A stretch of 64,000 nt of DNA from positions 1 through 64,000 of the forward strand of contig NZ_JAJDFY010000001.1 of assembly GCF_024704365.1 (NCBI RefSeq), read 5' to 3'. Source of the DNA: Thermomonas sp. S9. GTDB taxonomy: Bacteria > Pseudomonadota > Gammaproteobacteria > Xanthomonadales > Xanthomonadaceae. Positions 25,825 to 38,269 of this stretch are shown in pieces. Position 1 is the first letter of the stretch. Each line of letters begins with the position of its first letter. The translations under genes and the position numbers were made by a program. The notes under the pieces are model-generated. The model was given only the letters and a program-made list of their open reading frames with translations. It did no database searches and had not been told where the DNA came from.

Positions 25825-26784
25825 GGCGCCTCCCCGGCAGCGATGCCAGCGTCTGCTCCAGGATCCGCCAGCACAGCTCCTCGAACCCGACCCCGATCTG
25901 GCGCGCGGCCTTCGGCACCAGCGAGTGGCTGGTCATGCCCGGCGCGGTGTTGACCTCCAGCAGCAGCAGGCGACCGTCCGCGCGCGCGCGCATCACGTCC
26001 ACCCGGCCCCAGCCGGCGGCGCCGGCGGCGCGGAACGCGGCCAGCGCCAGCGCGCGGATGGCCTCCTCCTCGGCGCCGTCCAGCCCCGGGCACAGGTACT
26101 GGGTGTCCTCGGCCACATACTTGGCGGCGTAGTCGTACCAGCCGCCCTTGGGGACGATCCGGATCGACGGCAGCGCAAGCTCGCCGAGGATGCCCACGGT
26201 CAGCTCGTCGCCGACCACCATTTCCTCCATCAGCATTTCGCCGCCGTAGGCGCGCGCGACCGCCTCGGCGGCGGCGATGTCGGCCTCCGCCTGCACCCGC
26301 GCCACGCCCACGCTGGAGCCTTCGCAGGACGGCTTGACGAACACCGGCAGCCCCAGCCCCAGCGCCGCCGCGCGCAGGTCGGCGCCAGGCGCCAGCCGCA
26401 CGAAGCGCGGGGTGGGCAGGCCGGCGGCGATCCACACCTGCTTGGTGCGGATCTTGTCCATGGTCAGCGCACTGCCGAGCACGCCGGAGCCGGTACAGGA
26501 ATACCGAACGCCTGCAGCAGGCCCTGCAGCACGCCGTTCTCGCCTTCGCCGCCGTGCAGGATGTTGAACACGCGGTCGAAGCGGCCCTGCATCAGGCCCT
26601 CGCGCAGGGCGGCGATGCCGTCCACCGGCTGCGCGTCGATCCCGCGCGCGCGTAGCGCCTCGAGCACGTTGCGGCCGGAGTCCAGCGACACCGCGCGCTC
26701 GCTGCTGGTGCCGCCCAGCAGCAGCGCCACCCGCCCGAACGCGGCCGGGTCATGGGTGCGCAGCGGCGGCAGCGGCAGGCTCAT
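25821..26784 (-). CDS. ddl: D-alanine--D-alanine ligase (frame breaks)
   Basis: ATP-grasp ligase making D-Ala-D-Ala for the peptidoglycan stem. From ATG 26784: [48 protein letters not shown], then after a one-base break near 26,475 [23 protein letters not shown]-grasp parts: [40 protein letters not shown], and the Mg-binding [20 protein letters not shown]. The last codons reach the stop overlapping ftsQ only with a second break. Confidence 0.93.
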
Positions 26785-28223
26785 GCGCCACCTCCGGCCA
26801 GGCCGTCGCGCGCCAGTTGCTGGGCGGCCGCGCCGATGTCGCCGGCACCCATCAGCAGCAGCAGGTCGCCGTCGCGCAGCACCCCCGGCAGCGCCGCGGC
26901 CAGCTCGGCCGCGCTCCCGACCAGCACCGGCTCGACCCGCCCGCGGGTGCGGATGGCGCGCGCCAACGACTTGCCGTCGGCACCGGCGATCGGCGCCTCG
27001 CCGGCCGGATACACCTCGGTCAGCAGCAGCGCATCCACCCCGGACAGCACCGCCGCGAAGTCGTCGAACAGGTCGCGCGTGCGCGAGTACCGGTGCGGCT
27101 GGAACGCGACCACCAGCCGGCGATCGGGCCAGCCGCCGCGCGCGGCCTCGAACACCGCCGCCAGCTCCTTCGGATGGTGGCCGTAGTCATCCACCAGCAG
27201 CACCTGCCCGCCGCCGGGCAGGGCCAGCGTGGCCAATTGATTGAAGCGCCGGCCGATGCCCTGGAAGCCTTCCAGCGCGCGCGCGATCGCCGCATTCGGC
27301 ACGCCCAGCTGCCAGCCGACGGCGGCCGCGGCCAGCGCGTTCTGCACGTTGTGGCGGCCCGGCAGGGCCAGCGTGCAGGGCGTGCGGCTACCGTCCGGCA
27401 GGCACAGGGTGAAGTGCATGTGCGCGCCCTGCTGACGCACGTCGGCAGCGCGCACGTCGGCCTCCGGCGCGAACCCGTAGGTCACCACGTGGCGCGGAGT
27501 GGCGCGCGCCAGTTGCGCCACCTCCGCGTCGTCGATGCACAGCACGGCCAGCCCGTAGAACGGCAGCCGGTGCAGGAACTCGGAAAACGCCTGCTTGACC
27601 CGCTCGAAGTCACCGCCGTAGTTCTCCAGATGGTCGGCATCGATATTGGTGATGATCGCCGCCACCGGGTTCAGGCGCAGGAAGCTGCCGTCGCTCTCGT
27701 CGGCTTCCGCCACCAGCCAGTCGCCGCCGCCCAGGCGCGCGTTGGCGCCGGCCGCGAGCAGCTTGCCGCCAATCACGAAGGTCGGGTCCAGCCCGCCTTC
27801 CGCCAGCACGCTGGCGGTCAGCGAGGTGGTGGTGGTCTTGCCGTGGGTGCCGGCCACCGCCACCCCGCGCTTGAAGCGCATCAGTTCGGCCAGCATCTCC
27901 GCGCGCGGCACCACCGGGATGCGCTGCGCACGCGCCTCCAGCAGCTCCGGGTTGTCCTCGCGGATCGCGCTGGAGACCACCACGCAGTCGGCGTCGAGCA
28001 CGTTGGCCGAGGCATGGCCCTTGTAGAGGGTGATGCCGAGCGAGGCGAGGCGGCGGGTGGTGGCGTTTTCGGCGCTGTCGGAGCCGCTGACCTGGTAGCC
28101 CAGGGTCTGCATCACCTCGGCGATGCCGCTCATGCCGACGCCGCCGATGCCGACGAAATGCACGCGCGGCAACGCCCGCGCAGGATCATCGAGTTGCCGC
28201 AGATACAAACGCTGTGCGCTCAT
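26781..28223 (-). CDS. murC: UDP-N-acetylmuramate--L-alanine ligase
   Basis: Intact 480 residues. It adds L-Ala to UDP-MurNAc. N-terminal Rossmann: [20 protein letters not shown]; the ATP P-loop is [20 protein letters not shown]; further Mur ligase blocks are [40 protein letters not shown] and [20 protein letters not shown], with the C-terminal [20 protein letters not shown]. It overlaps murG and ddl by ATGA. Confidence 0.97.
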   Translation of the reverse strand: MSAQRLYLRQLDDPARALPRVHFVGIGGVGMSGIAEVMQTLGYQVSGSDSAENATTRRLASLGITLYKGHASANVLDADCVVVSSAIREDNPELLEARAQRIPVVPRAEMLAELMRFKRGVAVAGTHGKTTTTSLTASVLAEGGLDPTFVIGGKLLAAGANARLGGGDWLVAEADESDGSFLRLNPVAAIITNIDADHLENYGGDFERVKQAFSEFLHRLPFYGLAVLCIDDAEVAQLARATPRHVVTYGFAPEADVRAADVRQQGAHMHFTLCLPDGSRTPCTLALPGRHNVQNALAAAAVGWQLGVPNAAIARALEGFQGIGRRFNQLATLALPGGGQVLLVDDYGHHPKELAAVFEAARGGWPDRRLVVAFQPHRYSRTRDLFDDFAAVLSGVDALLLTEVYPAGEAPIAGADGKSLARAIRTRGRVEPVLVGSAAELAAALPGVLRDGDLLLLMGAGDIGAAAQQLARDGLAGGGA

Positions 28224-29305
28224 CGAGCGTCCTCATGGGAAATTTCCGACAACACCGCCGCAGCCACGCGGTCGGCGGCATCGGGCAGCGCCAGCGCGCG
28301 CGCCGCGCGCGCCATCGCCAGGCGCCTGCCGGGATCGGCGGCCAGTTCGGCCAGCACCGCGCGCAGGCGCGCGGCCAGCTGTTCGGATTGCGGCAGCAGC
28401 ACGGCGGCGCCGCGCTCCACCAGGTACTCGGCGTTGCGGGTCTGGTGGTCGTCCACCGCTTGCGGGAACGGCACCAGCACGCTGCCGACGCCGACCGCGC
28501 ACAGCTCGGCCAGGGTCAGCGCACCCGCGCGGCAGACCACCAGGTCGGCCCAGGCGTACGCCGCCGCCATGTCGGCGATGAACGGCTCCACCTGCGCCGG
28601 CACCGCGGCCTCGGCATACGCGGCGCGCGCCTCGTCCAGCAGCTTCTCGCCGGCCTGGTGGCGCACGTCCACCGGCACGCCCAGCGCCGCCACCGCCGCC
28701 GGCACCGCCGCGTTCAGCGCACGCGCGCCCTGGCTGCCGCCCAGCACCAGCAGGCGCAGCGGGCCGGAATGGTCGAACCCGCGCTGCTCCGGCGGCGGCA
28801 CCGCGGCGATCGCCTCGCGCACCGGATTGCCGACATGCACTTCGCGCGCGAAGGTCTGCGGGAAGCCGACCAGCACCTGCCGCGCCAGCCGCGCCAGCAC
28901 TTTGTTGGTCAGACCCGCCGCCCGGTTCTGTTCGTGCACCAGCAGCGGGATGCCGGCCAGCCGCGCCGCCAGCCCGCCGGGACCTGCGGCATAGCCGCCG
29001 AAGCTGACCACCGCATCCGGCGCGCGGACGCGCAGCAGCGCCGCCGCCGCGCGCACCGCACGCAGCACCCGCAGCGGCGCGCCCAGCAGGGTGGCTAGGC
29101 CCTTGCCGCGCAGCCCCTTCACCGGCAGGGTGTCGATGGCGATTCCGTGCGCCGGCACCAGCCGGGTCTCCATGCCGCCGTCCGCCCCAGCTCAGCACAC
29201 CTGCGCGCCGCGCGCGCGCAGCGCCTGCGCCACCGCCAGGCCTGGGAAGATATGGCCGCCGGTGCCGCCGGCCATGATCATGACGTTCGGTGCGCGTGCG
29301 TTCAT
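28220..29305 (-). CDS. murG: UDP-GlcNAc:lipid I GlcNAc transferase (internal stop or indels)
   Basis: GT28 enzyme that makes lipid II at the inner membrane. ATG 29305: [36 protein letters not shown], then TGA at 29192-29194 where the family has Trp (V.W.G...GMETRLVP). The downstream frame is the same and runs intact: [96 protein letters not shown] and [21 protein letters not shown] base substitution or two offsetting indels (an extra A, a lost G in a G run) would explain it. 361 residues. Confidence 0.93.
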
Positions 29306-30650
29306 CGCGCCCTCCGCAGTGCCGCCAGCGCCGGCGACTCCGGGCGCGCCGGCTTGCCCAGCACCGGCTCCACCCGCGCACGCGCAGGCTCCACCCGGGC
29401 GGAAGCCGCCGCGTACGCGGCGCCGGCCGTCCCGCCAGCGTCCGCCGCCGCCACCGGAGCCAGTGCGCCGGCGGCCTTGCGCCGCGCCACCTGGCGCACG
29501 GCGCGCTCGTATTCGTAGGAGACCCGCAGCAGCAGCCCGAGCGCGGCGCAGGTCATCACCACCGAGGAGCCGCCGTAGGACACCAGCGGCAGCGTGAGGC
29601 CCTTGGTCGGCAGCAGGCCGAGGTTGACGCCCATCGAGATGAAGCTCTGCATGCCCATCCACAGCGCGATCCCGAACGCCAGGTAGCCGGCGAAGTGGCG
29701 GCGCAGCTCGATGCACTTCAGGCCCAGCCAGAACGCGCGCCCGACCAGCAACCCGTACAGCCCAATCACCAGCGCGACGCCGACCAGCCCCAGCTCCTCG
29801 GCCACCACCGAGAAAATGAAGTCGGTATGCGCCATCGGCAGGTAGGACAGCTTCTGCACCGAGCCGCCGAGGCCCACGCCCAGCCACTCGCCGCGGCCGA
29901 TCGCCATCAACGCGTTGCTGAGCTGGTAGCCGGCGCCGAGCTGGTCCTGCCACGGGTCCATGAACGAGGTGACCCGGCGCATGCGGTACGGCTCCAGGAT
30001 CACCAGCGCCACCACCCCGGGCAGCAGCAGCAGGATCGGCAGGACCAGGCGCTTCAGCGGCGCCCCGCCCAGCACCAGCATCCCCACGGTGATGCCCAGC
30101 AGCAGCATCGAGGAGCCGAAGTCCGGCTGCAGCATCAGCATCCCGACCAGCAGCAGGGCCATGCCGGCCGGCTTGATCATCGCGTACCAGCGCTCGGCCA
30201 CCTCCTCGCTGTAGCGCTTGAGGTAGCTGGCCAGCCACACCAGGTAGAACACCTTCACCAGTTCCACCACCTGGAAGCTGGCCGGCCCGAGGTTGAGCCA
30301 GCGGCGCGCGCCGTTGATGGTCTTGCCCACGTGCGGCAGCCACAGCACCAGCAGCAGCAGGAAGCAGGCCAGCAGCAGCTTCACTGCGCGTACTGCTCGA
30401 CCTGCTTGAGCTCCATTCGCATCACCACCAGCGCGATCGCGATGCCGATGCCGAGATAGACCGCGTGCCGCACCAGGAAGTACCAGGGGCCGACGTTCTG
30501 GCCACCGCCGGCGATCGCGGCCGAGCCGACCATCACCACCCCCAGGCAGGCCAGCGCGACCACCGCGCCCAGCAGCCACGGGTCGAAGCGCCCGCCGATC
30601 TCGTCGATGCGGGTGGCCTGGCCGGAGACGTCGTAGCCGATCGCCGCCAT
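29302..30650 (-). CDS. ftsW: Lipid II polymerase FtsW (one frame break)
   Basis: SEDS-family glycosyltransferase of the divisome. From ATG 30650: FDPWLLGAVVALACLGVVMV, FLVRHAVYLGIGIAIALVVM, KQVEQYAQ, then a one-base loss near 30,385, then LLLACFLLLLVLWLPHVGKT, INGARRWLNLGPASFQVVEL, RRVTSFMDPWQDQLGAGYQL, GSVQKLSYLPMAHTDFIFSV and LGLLPTKGLTLPLVSYGGSS. About ten membrane spans. The long Ala/Pro C-tail (APVAAADAGGTAGAAYAAAS) is typical of this order. Confidence 0.95.
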
Positions 30651-30651
30651 C

Positions 30652-31740
30652 TCAGCGCACCTTCAACGTCGCCAGCCCGACCAGCACCAGCACCACGCTG
30701 ATGATCCAGAAGCGCACGATCACCCGCGGCTCCGGCCAGCCCTTCAGCTCGAAGTGGTGGTGGATCGGCGCCATCCGGAACACGCGCTTGCCGGTGAGCT
30801 TGAAGCTGGCCACCTGGATCATCACCGACAGGGTCTCGACCACGAAGATCCCGCCCATCAGCACCAGCACCAGCTCCTGGCGCACGATCACCGCGATCGT
30901 GCCCAGCACCGCGCCCAGCGCGAGCGCGCCGATGTCGCCCATGAACACCATCGCCGGGTAGGTGTTGAACCACAGAAAGCCCAGCCCGGCGCCCGCGATC
31001 GCGGTGCAGATGATGATCAGCTCGCCGGCGCCCGGCACCCGCGGGATCTGCAGGTACTGCGCGAAGGTGGCGTTGCCGGAGGCGTAGGCGAACACGCCCA
31101 GCGCGCATGCCACCAGCACGGTGGGCATGATCGCCAGCCCGTCGAGGCCGTCGGTCAGGTTGACCGCGTTGGAGAAGCCGACGATCCAGAAATAGGCGAT
31201 CGCCACGAAGCCCACGCCGGCCAGCGGCAGCGCCACCGTCTTGAACAGGGGCAGGTAGAAGGTGGTGGCCGCGGCGACGTCGGCGTTCACGTACAGGAAG
31301 ATGCCGGCCGCCAGCCCCAGCAGCGACTGCAGCGCGTACTTGGTGCGCGAGCGCATGCCGTTGGGGTCGCGCTTGACGATCTTGATCCAGTCGTCGGCCC
31401 AGCCGATCGCGCCGAAGCCCAGCATCACCGCCAGCACCACCCACACGTACTTGTTGCGCAGGTCGCCCCATAGCAGCACGGAGGCGGCGATCGACAGCAG
31501 GATCAGCGCGCCGCCCATGGTCGGAGTGCCGGCCTTGGAGAAATGCGACTGCGGGCCATCCTTGCGGATCGGCTGGCCGCCGGCCTTGAGCCCGGCGAGG
31601 TAGCGGATCATCCCCGGGCCCCACCACAGCGACAGCGCGAGCGCGGTCAGCGCGGCCAGGATGGCGCGGAAGGTGAGGTAGTTGAACAGGTTGAAATGCC
31701 CGTGCAGCTGTTCCAGCCAGCGGGTGAGCTCAAGCAGCAT
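30652..31740 (-). CDS. mraY: Phospho-MurNAc-pentapeptide translocase
   Basis: Intact 362 residues from ATG 31740 ([20 protein letters not shown]). It makes lipid I. Family motifs: [40 protein letters not shown] with the DD pair, [40 protein letters not shown] and [20 protein letters not shown]. Ten membrane spans. The start further upstream is not preferred because it lies inside murF. Confidence 0.97.
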   Translation of the reverse strand: MLLELTRWLEQLHGHFNLFNYLTFRAILAALTALALSLWWGPGMIRYLAGLKAGGQPIRKDGPQSHFSKAGTPTMGGALILLSIAASVLLWGDLRNKYVWVVLAVMLGFGAIGWADDWIKIVKRDPNGMRSRTKYALQSLLGLAAGIFLYVNADVAAATTFYLPLFKTVALPLAGVGFVAIAYFWIVGFSNAVNLTDGLDGLAIMPTVLVACALGVFAYASGNATFAQYLQIPRVPGAGELIIICTAIAGAGLGFLWFNTYPAMVFMGDIGALALGAVLGTIAVIVRQELVLVLMGGIFVVETLSVMIQVASFKLTGKRVFRMAPIHHHFELKGWPEPRVIVRFWIISVVLVLVGLATLKVR

Positions 31741-33115
31741 CGGTTCCCTCCTCACTGCCGCATGCGGCATCCCGCGCCAGCAGCGCGGCCACGATCGTGT
31801 CCATCGCGCTGCCGCGCGACCCCTTCACCAGCACCCGCACGCCCGGGCGCAGCGCCGGCGCCAGCGCCTGCAGCAGCGCTTCATGCGTCTCGAAATGCGC
31901 CGCGCCGCGCCCGAACGCCGCGCTGGCATGTGCGCTCAGCGGCCCCAGCGTGTACAGCCGCGTGATCCCTGATTCGCGCGCACGCGCGCCAGCCTCGGCA
32001 TGCAGCGCGATTTCATGCTCGCCCAGCTCGCGCATGTCGCCCAGCACCAGCCAGGCCTCGCCGCCGCCCTCGGCCAGGGTGTCGATGGCGGCCGCCAGCG
32101 AGTTCGGATTGGCGTTGTAGCTGTCGTCGATCAGCAGCGCGCCGCTGCGCAGCGGGCGCGCGACCAGCCGCCCGGCCACCCGTTCGCTGGCTTCCAGCCC
32201 GGCGCGGATCTGGTCGGGCCCGGCGCCGACCGCCAGCGCCATCGCCGCCGCCGCCAGCGCGTTGCGCACGTTGTGGCGGCCCGCCAGCGGCAGGGCGACC
32301 TCCACCTCGCCCGCGGGCGTCACCAGCACGAAGCGCGAGCCGTCGATCCCGGCCTGGATCGCGCGCGCGCTGACCTCGGCCGCGGCCTCGATCCCGAACC
32401 GGATCATCCGCCGCCCGCGCAGGCGCTCGCTGAAATACACCGCGAACGCATCGTCCGCGTTCACCACCGCCACCCCGTCGTCGGGCAGCGCCTGGTAGAT
32501 CGCACCCTTGGTCTGGGCCACGCCGAGCAGGCTGCCCATGCGCTCCAGATGGGCGGCGCCGACGTTGTTGACCAGCGCCACGTCGGGCCGCGCGATCGCG
32601 CACAGGTAGGCGATGTCGCCGGGCTTGCCGGCGCCCATCTCGTACACCGCGAAGCGCGCGTCGTCGGGCGCTTCCAGCACTGCCAGCGGCAGCCCGATTT
32701 CGTTGTTGCGGTTGCCGGGATTGGCGTAGGCCCCACCGAGCTGGCGCAGGATCGACAGCAGCAGGGTCTTGACCGTGGTCTTGCCGTTGCTGCCGGTGAC
32801 CGCCAGCACCTTGGTGGCACGGCCCATCTGCACCGCGGCGGCCAGGCTGCCCAGCGCGCGCTGGGTGTCGGCCACCACTACCTGCGGGATGTCGACTTCC
32901 TGCACCTGCGCCACCAGCGCGGCCACGCAGCCCCCATCGACCGCGGCCTGCACGTGCGCATGCCCGTCGAAGCGCTCGCCCTTGAGGGCGACGAACAGCG
33001 CGTCGCCGCCCGGCAGCGCGCGGGTGTCGGTGGCGATCGCATCCACCGTGCGGTCGGCGCCGTGCAGGCGGCCGCCGGTGGCCTGCGCGATCCAGCTGAG
33101 CAGGCGCGGGGTCAT
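31730..33115 (-). CDS. murF: UDP-MurNAc-tripeptide--D-Ala-D-Ala ligase
   Basis: Intact 461 residues from ATG 33115, overlapping murE by ATGA. N-terminal substrate domain: [41 protein letters not shown]-loop [61 protein letters not shown]-terminal [20 protein letters not shown] and [20 protein letters not shown]. Final cytoplasmic step of peptide assembly. Confidence 0.97.
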   Translation of the reverse strand: MTPRLLSWIAQATGGRLHGADRTVDAIATDTRALPGGDALFVALKGERFDGHAHVQAAVDGGCVAALVAQVQEVDIPQVVVADTQRALGSLAAAVQMGRATKVLAVTGSNGKTTVKTLLLSILRQLGGAYANPGNRNNEIGLPLAVLEAPDDARFAVYEMGAGKPGDIAYLCAIARPDVALVNNVGAAHLERMGSLLGVAQTKGAIYQALPDDGVAVVNADDAFAVYFSERLRGRRMIRFGIEAAAEVSARAIQAGIDGSRFVLVTPAGEVEVALPLAGRHNVRNALAAAAMALAVGAGPDQIRAGLEASERVAGRLVARPLRSGALLIDDSYNANPNSLAAAIDTLAEGGGEAWLVLGDMRELGEHEIALHAEAGARARESGITRLYTLGPLSAHASAAFGRGAAHFETHEALLQALAPALRPGVRVLVKGSRGSAMDTIVAALLARDAACGSEEGTDAA

Positions 33116-34610
33116 GCCGCATCCTCCCCGCCGCGCCGGCGCAGGCACTCGCGCGCCACCGCGGCATCCTCGAACGGGTGCTTCACGCCCGCGATCTCCT
33201 GGTAGGGTTCGTGGCCCTTGCCGGCCACCAGCACCACGTCACCGGGCGCGGCCTGGGCGATCGCACTGGCGATCGCGGTGGCGCGGTCGCGCTGCACCAC
33301 CACCGCCTGCGGGGCGAGGAAGCCGGCGAGGATGTCGGCCACGATCGCATCGCCGTCCTCGCCGCGCGGGTTGTCGTCGGTGACGATCACCACGTCGGCC
33401 AGGCGCTCGGCGATCGCCGCCATCTGCGGGCGCTTGCCGGTGTCGCGCTCGCCACCGCAGCCGAACACGCAGACCAGGCGCCCGGCGGCATGCGCACGCA
33501 GCGAGGCCAGCGCCTGCTCCAGCGCGTCCGGGGTGTGCGCGTAGTCCACCACCACCAGCGGTTGCCCCGGCGCGCCGCCCAGCCGGTTCATGCGGCCGTC
33601 CACCGGCAGCAACTGCGACAGGGTCTCGGCGATCAGCGCCGGCGCCATGTCCAGCGCGAACAGGGTGGTCGCCACGCCCAGCAGGTTGTCCACGTTGAAG
33701 CGCCCCAGCAGCGGCGAGCGCACCGGGTGCGCCTGGCCGCCGGCATGCAGCAGGAAGCCGATGCCGCCGGCGTCCAGCACCAGCTCCTCGGCGCGCACGC
33801 TGGCGCCGGGTGCCCCGCGCGAGGAGAACCCCAGCGCGCGCACCTTGCCCTGCACCGCCGCGAACAGCTCGCGCCCGAACGCATCGTCCAGGTTCACCGC
33901 CGCCGCGCGCAGCCCCGGCCAGTCGAACAGCTTCGCCTTGGCTGCGCCGTAGCGCGCCATGTCGCCGTGGTAGTCCAAATGATCGCGGGTGAGGTTGGTG
34001 AACACCGCGACGTCGAAATGCACGCCGTCCACCCGGCCCTGGTCGAGCGCATGCGAAGAGACTTCCATCGCCACCGCCGAGGCGCCCTGGTCGCGCAGCT
34101 CGGCTAGCAGGGCGTGCAGGCGCAGCACCAGCGGGGTGGTGAAGCCGGTCGGCACCGCCTTCGGCCAGATCCCGGCCCCCAGCGTACCCAGCGTGCCCGC
34201 CTTCTGCCCGCGCAACGTCCAGGCCTGGGCTAGCAGCTGCACGGTCGAGGTCTTGCCGTTGGTACCGGTGACGCCGACGGTGGCCATTGCCGCGCTGGGA
34301 TGGCCGTGGAAGGTGTCGGCCAACGCGCCCATCGCGCGCGCAGGCCCGGTACCGGGATCGCGTCGGCGGGCGCCGGCAGATCGTCCGGAGCCGGTGGTTC
34401 GTACAGCACGGCGGCGGCGCCAGCGGCCTTGGCCGCGTCCGCGAAATGCAGCCCATGCGCACCGAAGCCGCCGATCGCCACGAACGCATCGCCCGGGCGC
34501 ACTTCGCGGCTGTCCTGCACCAGCCCGGTGATGGCCAGCTCGGCGGATAGCCCCTCGAGCTCGGGCAGCAGCTCGCCCAGCAGCATCCGGCGCACGTGTT
34601 CGGCACTCAT
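33112..34610 (-). CDS. murE: UDP-MurNAc-tripeptide synthetase (one frame break)
   Basis: Adds the third amino acid. From ATG 34610: [40 protein letters not shown], then a one-base break near 34,345, then [60 protein letters not shown] and [20 protein letters not shown]. The C-terminus has [40 protein letters not shown] and [24 protein letters not shown] is the motif of enzymes that use meso-diaminopimelate. Confidence 0.95.
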
Positions 34611-36445
34611 TGCGCACCTCCCGCCGCCGCAACCGGCGAGGCCACCGCGGCGGTGGCCAGCACGGCGCGACCGTCGCCCTTCTGGCGCCGGGCCTCGGCG
34701 GCCTGCTGCGCGGCCAGCCAGGCCGGCAGGTCGTCGGGCGCCACGTCCATCAGGCGCAGCGCGCCTTCCATCACGTTGCGGAACACCGGGCCGGCGACCA
34801 CGCCGCCGTAATAGCCCTTGCGCGACGGATCGGGGTCGTTGATCGCCACCGCCATCGCGAAGCGCGGATGGTCCACCGGCACCAGCCCGGCGAAGTAGCC
34901 GATGTAGCGGCGCGAGTAGCCGCCGGCGCTGGCCTTGCGCGAGGTGCCGGTCTTGCCGGCCACGTGGTAGCCGAGGATCGCCGCCTGGGTGGCGGTACCG
35001 CCCGGCTCGGTGACGGTCTGCATCATCTGCAGCACTTCGTGGGCGATCCTCGCATCCAGCACCCGCCGCGGCGGGTTGTGCTGGCCCTTCACGAAGGTCG
35101 GCTGGTGCAGCAGGCCGCCGTTGCCCAGCGCCGCATAGGCGGTGGCGATCTGCAGCGGGGTCGCGCTCAGTCCATAGCCGTAGCTCATGGTCTGCTTGCT
35201 GGTGCCGCTCCAGCGGTCGGGCGTGGGGAACAACCCGGCCGCCTCGCCGGGGAAGCCGCTGCCGGTGGACCGGCCGTAGCCGAAGCGGCGCACGAATTCG
35301 TTGAACTGCGCGTTGCTCAGGCGGCGCGCGATCAGGGCGGCGCCGACGTTGGAGCTCTTGCGGATGACGCCGGTGGTGTCCAGCACCCCGTAGTTGTGGG
35401 TGTCGGTGGTGCGGTAGGTGCCGTTCGGGATCCAGCCGGGATTGGTGTCGAACAGGGTGGCCGGGGTGATGACGCCCGCTTCCAGCGCCGCCGCCACGGT
35501 GAGCGGCTTCATGGTCGAGCCCGGCTCCATCAGGTCGGTGACGGCGCGGTTGCGGTGGGCGTCGCGCGGGCTGGCGCCAACCGCGTTCGGATTGAACGAG
35601 GGAATGTTGGCCATCGCCAGCACTTCGCCGGTGGCCACGTCCAGCACCACCGCCGAACCGCTGCTGGCGCCGGTCTCGGCCACCGCGTTGCGCAGCTCGC
35701 GGTAGGTCAGGTACTGGATGCGGCGATCGATGCTCAGCACCAGGTCGTGCCCCGGCTGCGCGGGTCGCACCAGGTCCACGTTCTCGACGATCCGGCCCTT
35801 GTTGTCGCGGATCACGCGCTTGGCGCCCGGGGTGCCGCTCAGCCAGTCGTCGAACGCCAGCTCCAGCCCTTCCTGGCCGCGGTCGTCGATGTTGGTGAAG
35901 CCCAGCACGTGCGCCAGCACCTCGCCCTGCGGGTAGAAGCGGCGGTATTCGCGCTGGCCGGCGACCCCGGGGATGTCCAGCGCGAGGATGCGCGCGGCTT
36001 CGTCCGGGTTGATCCGGCGCTTGAGATACACGAACTCGCGGTCGGCGCGCGCGCTCAGGCGACTGGCCAGCTCGTCCTGCGGCATGCCCAGCGCCTGCGC
36101 CAGCTGCGGCAGGCGCTCGGGCGACTTCAGCAGCTCCTTCGGGTTGGCCCAGATCGATTCCACCGGCGAAGAGATCGCCAGCGGCTCGCCGTTGCGGTCG
36201 GTGATCATCCCGCGCGAGGTGGCGATCGGGATCTCGCGCACGAAGCGTGCATCCCCCTGCTTGCGGTAGAACGCCTGGTCCACCACCTGCAGGTTGAACG
36301 CGCGCGCCAGCAGCGCCATCGAACCCGCCCCCAGCAGCACGCACACCAGCAGCAGGCGCTTGCGCAGGTCCAGCTGCAGGCGCGCGCGCTCGCGGCGCTC
36401 GCCGCTGCCGGCCACCCGCGGACGCTGTTTGCCGAAGCGGGTCAT
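34607..36445 (-). CDS. ftsI: Septal transpeptidase PBP3 / FtsI
   Basis: Intact 612 residues. N-terminal span [20 protein letters not shown]; pedestal domain [20 protein letters not shown]; transpeptidase motifs SxxK in [20 protein letters not shown], SxN in [20 protein letters not shown] and KTG in [20 protein letters not shown]. It cross-links septal peptidoglycan with FtsW. Overlaps ftsL and murE by ATGA. Confidence 0.97.
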   Translation of the reverse strand: MTRFGKQRPRVAGSGERRERARLQLDLRKRLLLVCVLLGAGSMALLARAFNLQVVDQAFYRKQGDARFVREIPIATSRGMITDRNGEPLAISSPVESIWANPKELLKSPERLPQLAQALGMPQDELASRLSARADREFVYLKRRINPDEAARILALDIPGVAGQREYRRFYPQGEVLAHVLGFTNIDDRGQEGLELAFDDWLSGTPGAKRVIRDNKGRIVENVDLVRPAQPGHDLVLSIDRRIQYLTYRELRNAVAETGASSGSAVVLDVATGEVLAMANIPSFNPNAVGASPRDAHRNRAVTDLMEPGSTMKPLTVAAALEAGVITPATLFDTNPGWIPNGTYRTTDTHNYGVLDTTGVIRKSSNVGAALIARRLSNAQFNEFVRRFGYGRSTGSGFPGEAAGLFPTPDRWSGTSKQTMSYGYGLSATPLQIATAYAALGNGGLLHQPTFVKGQHNPPRRVLDARIAHEVLQMMQTVTEPGGTATQAAILGYHVAGKTGTSRKASAGGYSRRYIGYFAGLVPVDHPRFAMAVAINDPDPSRKGYYGGVVAGPVFRNVMEGALRLMDVAPDDLPAWLAAQQAAEARRQKGDGRAVLATAAVASPVAAAGGAQ

Positions 36446-36708
36446 CGCCGCACCACCACGACGTCTTCGGTGCGCGGGAAGGCCATGCCCAGCTGTGCGC
36501 GCGCCACCTGGTCCACGCGGTTGCTCTCCGCCCAGGTGGCCTGCTCCAGCTGCAGCCGGCCGAACTCGATGTTGAGGTCGTCGCGCGCCTTCTCCAGCCG
36601 GGTCAGCGCGATGAACGCCTGCCGGTGCTCGTGGCGGTCGCGCACGATCAGCAGTGCGCTGGCGACGTTGGCCAGCACCAGCGCGGCGACGAGCAGGCCA
36701 CGGATCAT
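36442..36708 (-). CDS. ftsL: Cell division protein FtsL
   Basis: Intact 88 residues. One membrane span ([20 protein letters not shown]) then a coiled coil ([40 protein letters not shown]), the normal plan and size. It forms the FtsQBL complex. Overlaps rsmH and ftsI. Confidence 0.93.
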   Translation of the reverse strand: MIRGLLVAALVLANVASALLIVRDRHEHRQAFIALTRLEKARDDLNIEFGRLQLEQATWAESNRVDQVARAQLGMAFPRTEDVVVVRR

Positions 36709-37652
36709 GCCGCCACCTCCAGCTTTTCCGCGACCCGCAGCACCGCGCTGCGCGCGCGCGGATTGGCCGCCAGCTCCGCCGCGCCGGCCTTCTGCGCGCC
36801 GCCGACCAGACGCAGGATCGGGGTGAACGCCACCGCCACCGGCATCCGCCGGTTGGCCGGCGGCGCCTTCGCGTGGCGGGCCATGAACTGCTTGACGATG
36901 CGGTCTTCCAGCGAATGGAAGCTGATCACCACCAGCCGCCCACCGGGCTTCAGGCGCGCCAGCGCGGCGTCGAGGCCGGCCTCGAGATCGGCCAGCTCGC
37001 GGTTGATGTGGATGCGGATGGCCTGGAAGCTGCGGGTGGCCGGATGGGTCTTGCTGTCGCCGCGCGGCATCACCTGCGCGATCAGCTCAGCCAGCTGCGC
37101 GGTGCGGGCGATCGGCTGCTGGCTGCGGCGGGCCACGATCGCGCGCGCGATGCGGCGGCTCTGGCGCTCTTCGCCGTAGGTCCACAGCACGTCGGCGATC
37201 TCCTGCTCGGAGGCGCGCGCCAGCCAGTCGGCCGCGCTCTCGCCGGCCTCGGGGTCCATGCGCATGTCCAGCGGGCCGTCTTTGCCGAACGAGAATCCGC
37301 GCGCGGCCACGTCCAGCTGCGGCGAGGACACGCCCAGGTCCAGCAGCACGCCGTCGAGGCCCGAGGCGGTTTCCTCCCAGCCGGCCAGGGTGGCGAAGCT
37401 GCCGCGCCGCCAGTGCAGGCGCGCATCGGCCGCGGCCATCCGCATGGCCTCCGCGATCGCTTCCGGGTCCTTGTCCATCACCAGCAAACGCCCTTGCGGC
37501 CCCAGCCGCTGCAACACCCCGCGCGCATGCCCGCCGCGCCCGAACGTGCCATCCAGATAGCGTCCATCCCCTTTCACCGCCAGACCGTCCATGACCTCGG
37601 CCAACAGCACCGGGAGGTGGGCGGACGCGCTGTCCGCGCCACCGCCGGTCAC
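36705..37652 (-). CDS. rsmH: 16S rRNA (cytosine1402-N4)-methyltransferase
   Basis: 315 residues from GTG 37652, which overlaps the mraZ stop (GTGA). SAM-binding domain: [80 protein letters not shown]. Other family blocks: [63 protein letters not shown] is preferred because no ATG precedes the conserved N-terminus in frame. Confidence 0.96.
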   Translation of the reverse strand: MTGGGADSASAHLPVLLAEVMDGLAVKGDGRYLDGTFGRGGHARGVLQRLGPQGRLLVMDKDPEAIAEAMRMAAADARLHWRRGSFATLAGWEETASGLDGVLLDLGVSSPQLDVAARGFSFGKDGPLDMRMDPEAGESAADWLARASEQEIADVLWTYGEERQSRRIARAIVARRSQQPIARTAQLAELIAQVMPRGDSKTHPATRSFQAIRIHINRELADLEAGLDAALARLKPGGRLVVISFHSLEDRIVKQFMARHAKAPPANRRMPVAVAFTPILRLVGGAQKAGAAELAANPRARSAVLRVAEKLEVAA

Positions 37653-38095
37653 AACGGCAGGCCCAGCAGGTCGTCGTCCATGTCCTCGTCGCCGAGGACC
37701 TGGTGGACCTGACCCAGATGCGCCTGCTCGCTGCGCAGCTCGAACTTGTCGCCGCTTCCCTGCAACACGACCTTGCGATCGATCCCCACCGCCGCACGAT
37801 GGCTGGCCGGCAGCGAGATGCGGCCACTGCCATCCGGCTCCACGAACGTCGCCGCGCCGACCAGCTTGAACTGCAGGATGCGGTTGGCGCGCTTGGCCTT
37901 GGGCAACGCGTTGACCTTCTCGCGCAGCGTCTCCCACACGTGGTGCGGATAGATGTAGAGCGCGTCGGTGTCGAACGGGCTGTAGGTCACCACCAGGCGG
38001 TTGCCGCACGCACGCGCGACCAGGTCCCGGTAGCTGGTCGGGATCGCCAGCCGGCCCTTGTCGTCGATGGTGATGGCGGTCTCGCCGTGAAACAT
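37649..38095 (-). CDS. mraZ: Transcriptional regulator MraZ
   Basis: Intact 148 residues from ATG 38095. Two SpoVT/AbrB-like halves: [26 protein letters not shown] and [24 protein letters not shown]. It represses the dcw operon by binding direct repeats in its own 5' region; such repeats are visible at 38129-38163. First gene of the cluster. Confidence 0.95.
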   Translation of the reverse strand: MFHGETAITIDDKGRLAIPTSYRDLVARACGNRLVVTYSPFDTDALYIYPHHVWETLREKVNALPKAKRANRILQFKLVGAATFVEPDGSGRISLPASHRAAVGIDRKVVLQGSGDKFELRSEQAHLGQVHQVLGDEDMDDDLLGLPL

Positions 38096-38128
38096 TGCCT
38101 GTCGCCTGCCCCGTCTGCCACGGAGTTC

Positions 38129-38163
38129 GCCCCGAGAAAACCACTTTTTCCCGGTTTTCCCAC
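38129..38163 (-). promoter_or_regulatory. MraZ-box repeats in the mraZ leader
   Basis: On the minus strand GTGGGAAAAC, CGGGAAAAAG, TGGTTTTCTC and GGGG follow each other at about 10-bp periods, matching the TGGGN-type direct repeats that MraZ recognises. They lie between the predicted transcription start and the gene, so bound MraZ would block the polymerase. Confidence 0.6.
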
Positions 38164-38171
38164 GAAGCACC

Positions 38172-38199
38172 ACATTAGCAGGCCTTCCCCGCCTGTCAA
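38172..38199 (-). promoter_or_regulatory. Main dcw promoter (Pmra)
   Basis: Minus strand TTGACA (38194-38199), 16-bp spacer, TAATGT (38172-38177): a near-consensus sigma70 promoter. The transcription start would be about 38165, just before the MraZ boxes and 70 nt before mraZ. Confidence 0.75.
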
Positions 38200-38269
38200 C
38201 AACTTCGCGCGGGACATTTCCCAAGCCCGGTCAAGGACTTGCAGCAAACTTCAAGAACTTGTTCAAGCT

